64,000 nt of DNA from Flavobacterium luteum (GTDB lineage Bacteria; Bacteroidota; Bacteroidia; Flavobacteriales; Flavobacteriaceae), in the NCBI RefSeq assembly GCF_008806775.1, contig NZ_WAEM01000002.1, forward strand, positions 558,001 through 622,000, in the 5' to 3' direction. The number at the start of each line of letters is the position of its first letter. Positions within the stretch are counted from its first letter, which is position 1. Of this stretch, positions 60,705 to 64,000 are shown one piece after another. The translations under genes and the position numbers were made by a program. The notes beneath the pieces were generated by a model, which searched no databases, was not told where the DNA came from, and worked only from the letters and a program-made list of their open reading frames with translations.

Positions 60705-61448
60705 ATGAAAATTTCAATCTCATTTTTACTTTTACTTATTTCTCTTGTTGGATACACTCAAAATATTGAGCCAATTCAGGCTGATAGGCCCGATCAAACT
60801 GAGACTCCTGCCATTGTACCTACAGGAATGTTTCAAGTAGAAACTGGATTCACTTTTCAAAAAAACGACAAAAAAAGCACCCTTTTTTCACTTCCAACAA
60901 CATTATGGAAATATGGTGTTAACGAAAATTTCGAGTTGCGATTGATTACGGAATTTATTTCAGAAAAAAACAATATTTCAAAATCAAACGGTTTTAATCC
61001 AATATATATTGGATTCAAAGTGAAATTAACTAATGAAAAAGGAATCATACCAAAAACATCTTTTATATCGCACATTTCATTACCAAATGTGGCTTCGAAC
61101 AAATATAAAACCGATTTCTATGCACCTGAATTTAGGTTTGTAATGCAACATACTCTAAACGAGAAATTATCATTAAGTTATAATTTAGGCGCTGAATGGG
61201 ATGGCTTTACTCCTGAACCAACTTTTATTTATACACTTACAACTGGTTATTCTATTTCAGACAAATTAGGCTCCTACATTGAATTGTTTGGGTTTGGCCC
61301 ACAAAATGACAAAGCCAACCATAGTTTTGACGGCGGACTTACGTATTTGATTAACAATAATTTTATGTTAGATTTGTCTTCTGGAGTAGGCATTACAAAT
61401 AATGCACCAGATTATTATACCGCAATTGGTTTTTCATTTAGAATTTAA
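60705..61448 (+). CDS. Outer-membrane beta-barrel protein of the MetA-pathway transporter type
   Basis: A 247-aa protein with a signal peptide (MKISISFLLLLISLVGYTQ). A barrel follows, starting IQADRPDQTETPAIVPTGMF and ending YTAIGFSFRI with repeated beta strands. The ADRPDQTE start matches the family annotated as putative MetA-pathway of phenol degradation outer-membrane transporter, which has no firm substrate. It is divergent from Nramp, with an operator-like site on its promoter, so it may be a metal-regulated outer-membrane channel. Its stop is 1 bp before the crtY start, so the two are co-transcribed. Confidence 0.8.
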   Translation: MKISISFLLLLISLVGYTQNIEPIQADRPDQTETPAIVPTGMFQVETGFTFQKNDKKSTLFSLPTTLWKYGVNENFELRLITEFISEKNNISKSNGFNPIYIGFKVKLTNEKGIIPKTSFISHISLPNVASNKYKTDFYAPEFRFVMQHTLNEKLSLSYNLGAEWDGFTPEPTFIYTLTTGYSISDKLGSYIELFGFGPQNDKANHSFDGGLTYLINNNFMLDLSSGVGITNNAPDYYTAIGFSFRI

Positions 61449-61449
61449 T

Positions 61450-62592
61450 ATGCAACATTATCATTACATTTTCACGGGTTCTGGATTATCAGCACTAATG
61501 ACTGTTTATGAAATGATAGTTTCTGGAAAATTTAAGGATAAAACCATTTTACTTTTAGATGCAGATCAAAAAAAAACCAACGACAGAACATGGTGTTTTT
61601 GGGATGATGGTGATTTATTTGAGCCTATCACATCAAAAAAATGGGATGCTGCTCTTTTTGCCAATAAATCCTTTACTCGTAAATTAAAAATACAACCCTA
61701 TCAATATAAAATGATTGAAGGTTTGGATTTATACAATCATATTTTTAAAATTATTTCAAAACAAGAAAACATTCATTTCATACAGGAACGAGTACTGAAT
61801 TATGAAGATTTAGGCAATCAATGTATAGTGAAAACAATAAATAAAAGTTATTCTTGCGACAAAATTTTCAATTCTATTTTCAATCCTGAACTTGTAAAAA
61901 GACAAACGAAATATCCTTTATTACAACAACATTTTATTGGTTGGTTTATCAAATCTAAAGAAGAAGTTTTTAATCCAAATTTGGCTACTTTCATGGATTT
62001 TTCTATCGAACAAAAAGGAAATACACGATTTATGTATGTTTTGCCAACCTCAACAACCGAAGCATTGCTTGAATATACGCTGTTTTCTGCTGATTTATTG
62101 CCAAAACAGGAATACGAAACCGAAATTCAAAACTATATTCAAAAACTTGGAATTACCGACTATGAAATCATTGCAAAAGAACAAGGTAATATACCCATGA
62201 CATCCTACCCTTTTTGGAAACACAATACTAACAACCTCATTAACATTGGTTCGGCCGGTGGTTGGACCAAATCTAGTACAGGTTTTACTTTTAAAAATAC
62301 AGTAAAAAAATCAAAACAATTGGTTCTATTTCTTGAAAAAAAAACTGATTTTAGAAAATTCTACAAAAAGGATAAATTTTGGTTCTATGATATGCTTTTT
62401 ATTGATGTCCTTTTCAAAAATAATTCGCTAGGTTCAAGTATTTTTTCCTCTTTATTTCAAAAAGGAAATCCTGTTTTAATTTTTAATTTTCTAGACGAAG
62501 AAACCTCTTTTTTAGAAGATTTTAGAGTAATGCTTAAATGTCCAACTGTTCCTTTTACGAAAGCATTATTTGAACGAATGTTTCGATTTTAG
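61450..62592 (+). CDS. crtY: Lycopene beta-cyclase family protein
   Basis: A 380-aa FAD-linked cyclase. It has the dinucleotide motif YIFTGSGLSALMTVYEMIVS, NDRTWCFWDDG (the conserved cyclase segment), FMYVLPTSTTEALLEYTLFS and INIGSAGGWTKSSTGFTF. It turns lycopene into beta-carotene for zeaxanthin or flexirubin-type pigment precursors of flavobacteria. The open frame extends upstream to 61402, but the ATG at 61450 begins the dinucleotide motif and leaves a 1-bp gap to the outer-membrane protein stop. Other carotenoid genes are not next to it. Confidence 0.9.
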   Translation: MQHYHYIFTGSGLSALMTVYEMIVSGKFKDKTILLLDADQKKTNDRTWCFWDDGDLFEPITSKKWDAALFANKSFTRKLKIQPYQYKMIEGLDLYNHIFKIISKQENIHFIQERVLNYEDLGNQCIVKTINKSYSCDKIFNSIFNPELVKRQTKYPLLQQHFIGWFIKSKEEVFNPNLATFMDFSIEQKGNTRFMYVLPTSTTEALLEYTLFSADLLPKQEYETEIQNYIQKLGITDYEIIAKEQGNIPMTSYPFWKHNTNNLINIGSAGGWTKSSTGFTFKNTVKKSKQLVLFLEKKTDFRKFYKKDKFWFYDMLFIDVLFKNNSLGSSIFSSLFQKGNPVLIFNFLDEETSFLEDFRVMLKCPTVPFTKALFERMFRF

Positions 62593-62656
62593 TTTTCTTT
62601 ATCAAACAATAACAAATCTTTATGGTTTATATTTAAGTGACAACTTAAAAACTTTG

Positions 62657-62680
62657 TAACTTTGCGACTCATTAACTTTG
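62657..62680 (+). promoter_or_regulatory. Two -7 box matches before the bacilliredoxin gene
   Basis: TAACTTTG occurs at 62657-62664 and again at 62673-62680. The first gives 28 nt to the ATG at 62693. A TTG start at 62678 would lie within the second box. Confidence 0.5.
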
Positions 62681-62692
62681 AATCTTAAAAAT

Positions 62693-63103
62693 ATGTATCC
62701 AGAAGAAATGGTAAAACCAATGCGAGCAGAACTTTCTGTAGCTGGTTTTCAAGATTTATATAACGCAGAAGCGGTAGAAAAAGCAATTAATTCAGAAGGA
62801 ACAACACTTGTGGTTGTAAATTCGGTTTGTGGTTGCGCAGCCAGAAATGCTCGTCCAGGAGCAAAAATGAGTTTAGATGGTGCTAAAAAACCAGACCATT
62901 TAGTTACTGTTTTTGCGGGTGTAGATAAAGATGCTGTTGATGCAGCTCGCCAACACATGTTTCCTTTTCCTCCATCATCGCCAAGTATGGCTTTGTTTAA
63001 AAATGGCGAATTGGTTCACATGCTTGAACGCCACCACATTGAAGGCCGTCCAGCTGAAATGATTGCTGAAAATTTGAAAGACGCTTACGCAGAATTCTGT
63101 TAA
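62693..63103 (+). CDS. BrxA/BrxB family bacilliredoxin
   Basis: A 136-aa thioredoxin-like protein with the CGC redox motif, Cys46 and Cys48 ([15 protein letters not shown]). The YphP/YqiW family removes bacillithiol or similar thiols from oxidised proteins in Gram-positive bacteria. Bacteroidota members are common, although their low-molecular-weight thiol is less well defined. It begins with [19 protein letters not shown], as in the family. It is a single gene with a promoter and a terminator. The ATG at 62693 is preferred to a TTG at 62678. Confidence 0.93.
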   Translation: MYPEEMVKPMRAELSVAGFQDLYNAEAVEKAINSEGTTLVVVNSVCGCAARNARPGAKMSLDGAKKPDHLVTVFAGVDKDAVDAARQHMFPFPPSSPSMALFKNGELVHMLERHHIEGRPAEMIAENLKDAYAEFC

Positions 63104-63123
63104 TTAATCAGAATAAATTTATT

Positions 63124-63191
63124 TAAACCATTAAGTGAGTTAAAGAAATTAAGTGAAAAACTTAATAAAACTTAACTGCCTTAATGGTTTA
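63124..63191 (+). terminator. Terminator-like extended inverted repeat
   Basis: TAAACCATTAAG (63124-63135) pairs exactly with CTTAATGGTTTA (63180-63191). An inner TTAAG/CTTAA hairpin is at 63149-63165. Seven T follow directly. Confidence 0.7.
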
Positions 63192-63285
63192 TTTTTTTAA
63201 ATTTGCACTCGAATTCTTCCATTTAGAACTCACAACATATTTCTGAACTGACGCACTAAAGTGCGCCGCTAAACACGTTTATAGC

Positions 63286-64000
63286 ATGCAACTGTATAAC
63301 ACCTTAAGCGCAGAAGAAAGAGCCGATCTTATAAACCAAGCTGGCGAACAGCGACTTACGTTGTCTTTCTATGCGTATGCCAAAATTAAAGACCCAAAAC
63401 AATTTCGCGACGATTTATTTATAGCTTGGAATGCTTTAGATGCATTAGGCAGAATTTACGTTGCACACGAAGGAATTAATGCTCAAATGAGTATTCCAGC
63501 CCAAAATATCGATGCTTTTAGAGAAACATTAGAAACTTATGAGTTCATGAAAGGCATTCGCTTAAATGTTGCGGTAGAACATGATGACCATTCTTTCTTA
63601 AAACTAACCATAAAAGTCCGTGAAAAAATTGTAGCCGACGGTTTAAACGACGAAACTTTTGATGTAACAAATATTGGAGTACACTTAAAAGCAAAGGAGT
63701 TTAATGCAATTTTAGAAGATTCAAATACCATTGTAGTTGATTTTAGAAACCATTACGAAAGTGAAGTTGGTCATTTTAAAGGCGCCATAACTCCCGATGT
63801 AGAAACTTTTAGAGAGAGCTTACCCATCATCAACGAGCAATTAAAAGATTTTAAAGAAGATAAAAATCTAGTGATGTATTGCACTGGTGGAATTCGATGT
63901 GAAAAAGCTTCGGCTTATTTTAAACATCAGGGTTTTAAAAATGTGTTTCAGCTGGAAGGCGGAATTATCAATTATGCCAAACAAATTCATGAAGAAGGTT
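63286..64000 (+). CDS. trhO: TrhO/YceA rhodanese-type tRNA uridine(34) hydroxylase (partial, right edge)
   Basis: About 238 codons are visible before the window ends. The N-terminal ferredoxin-like domain ([17 protein letters not shown], then [17 protein letters not shown]) is followed by a rhodanese domain with the active-site Cys in [12 protein letters not shown] (about residue 199). TrhO enzymes hydroxylate U34 of certain tRNAs to ho5U, using oxygen. The usual C-terminal Cys-rich region would lie beyond the edge. The ATG at 63286 starts the family N-terminus. A TAAATTTG box at 63198-63205 could be its promoter. Confidence 0.93.
   Translation, partial: MQLYNTLSAEERADLINQAGEQRLTLSFYAYAKIKDPKQFRDDLFIAWNALDALGRIYVAHEGINAQMSIPAQNIDAFRETLETYEFMKGIRLNVAVEHDDHSFLKLTIKVREKIVADGLNDETFDVTNIGVHLKAKEFNAILEDSNTIVVDFRNHYESEVGHFKGAITPDVETFRESLPIINEQLKDFKEDKNLVMYCTGGIRCEKASAYFKHQGFKNVFQLEGGIINYAKQIHEEG

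Overview
The window is AT-rich (roughly one third G+C by eye). It carries Bacteroidota hallmarks: a SusC-type TonB-dependent receptor, a hybrid two-component regulator, type IX secretion C-terminal sorting domains, SPII lipoproteins, TANNTTTG -7 promoter boxes, a paucity of Shine-Dalgarno sites and several TTG starts. Gene content and protein style point to Flavobacterium or a close relative.

Layout. (1) 1-10554, minus strand: a fructan utilisation locus with a SusC-like receptor (cut by the left edge), a GH32 fructanase lipoprotein, an MFS sugar porter, a LamG-GH32 lipoprotein with an altered nucleophile motif, and a hybrid two-component sensor whose periplasmic part is a sugar-binding protein fold. 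(2) 10555-11585: non-coding apart from a GIY-YIG nuclease remnant and a terminator. (3) 11586-13900: an MBOAT acyltransferase/SGNH-like pair. (4) 14232-17615: an ATP-grasp/alpha-E/transglutaminase cassette, a predicted peptide-ligase system of unknown product. (5) 17704-26447, minus strand: reductive pyrimidine degradation (PreT/PreA, dihydropyrimidinase, nitrilase-type and M20-type N-carbamoyl hydrolases, NCS1 transporter). The middle of this operon is interrupted by a GxxExxY gene and copies of a short repeat. (6) 26448-36067: accessory-looking DNA with a 127-bp tandem duplication, a CotH-kinase lipoprotein, an overlapping NUDIX/PLD-helicase pair, and a small module (249-aa and 67-aa genes) bordered by diverged repeats. 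A 2OG-Fe(II) oxygenase, an NTF2-like protein and an SDR threonine dehydrogenase follow. (7) 36225-51447: mostly housekeeping genes (mfd, metG, yraN, an LD-carboxypeptidase, a HAD phosphatase, ferritin, a short ssb). Among them are a ParE-type toxin-antitoxin pair, a secreted metalloprotease and a frameshifted ORF6N gene. (8) 51447-61448: transporter and metal homeostasis genes (DMT exporter, SCO, FeoA, FeoB, a FecA-like receptor, a tiny FeoB-associated Cys-rich protein, a DtxR-family regulator, Nramp-Usp, an outer-membrane protein), with candidate operators at two promoters. (9) 61450-64000: lycopene cyclase, bacilliredoxin, and a tRNA-hydroxylase rhodanese cut by the right edge.

No rRNA, tRNA, CRISPR array, complete insertion sequence or prophage was seen. 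The strongest leads for something undescribed are the repeat family around the GxxExxY gene, the repeat-bounded 249-aa/67-aa module, the NUDIX-helicase pair, the LamG-GH32 variant, and the MBOAT/SGNH plus ATP-grasp/alpha-E/transglutaminase neighbourhood.
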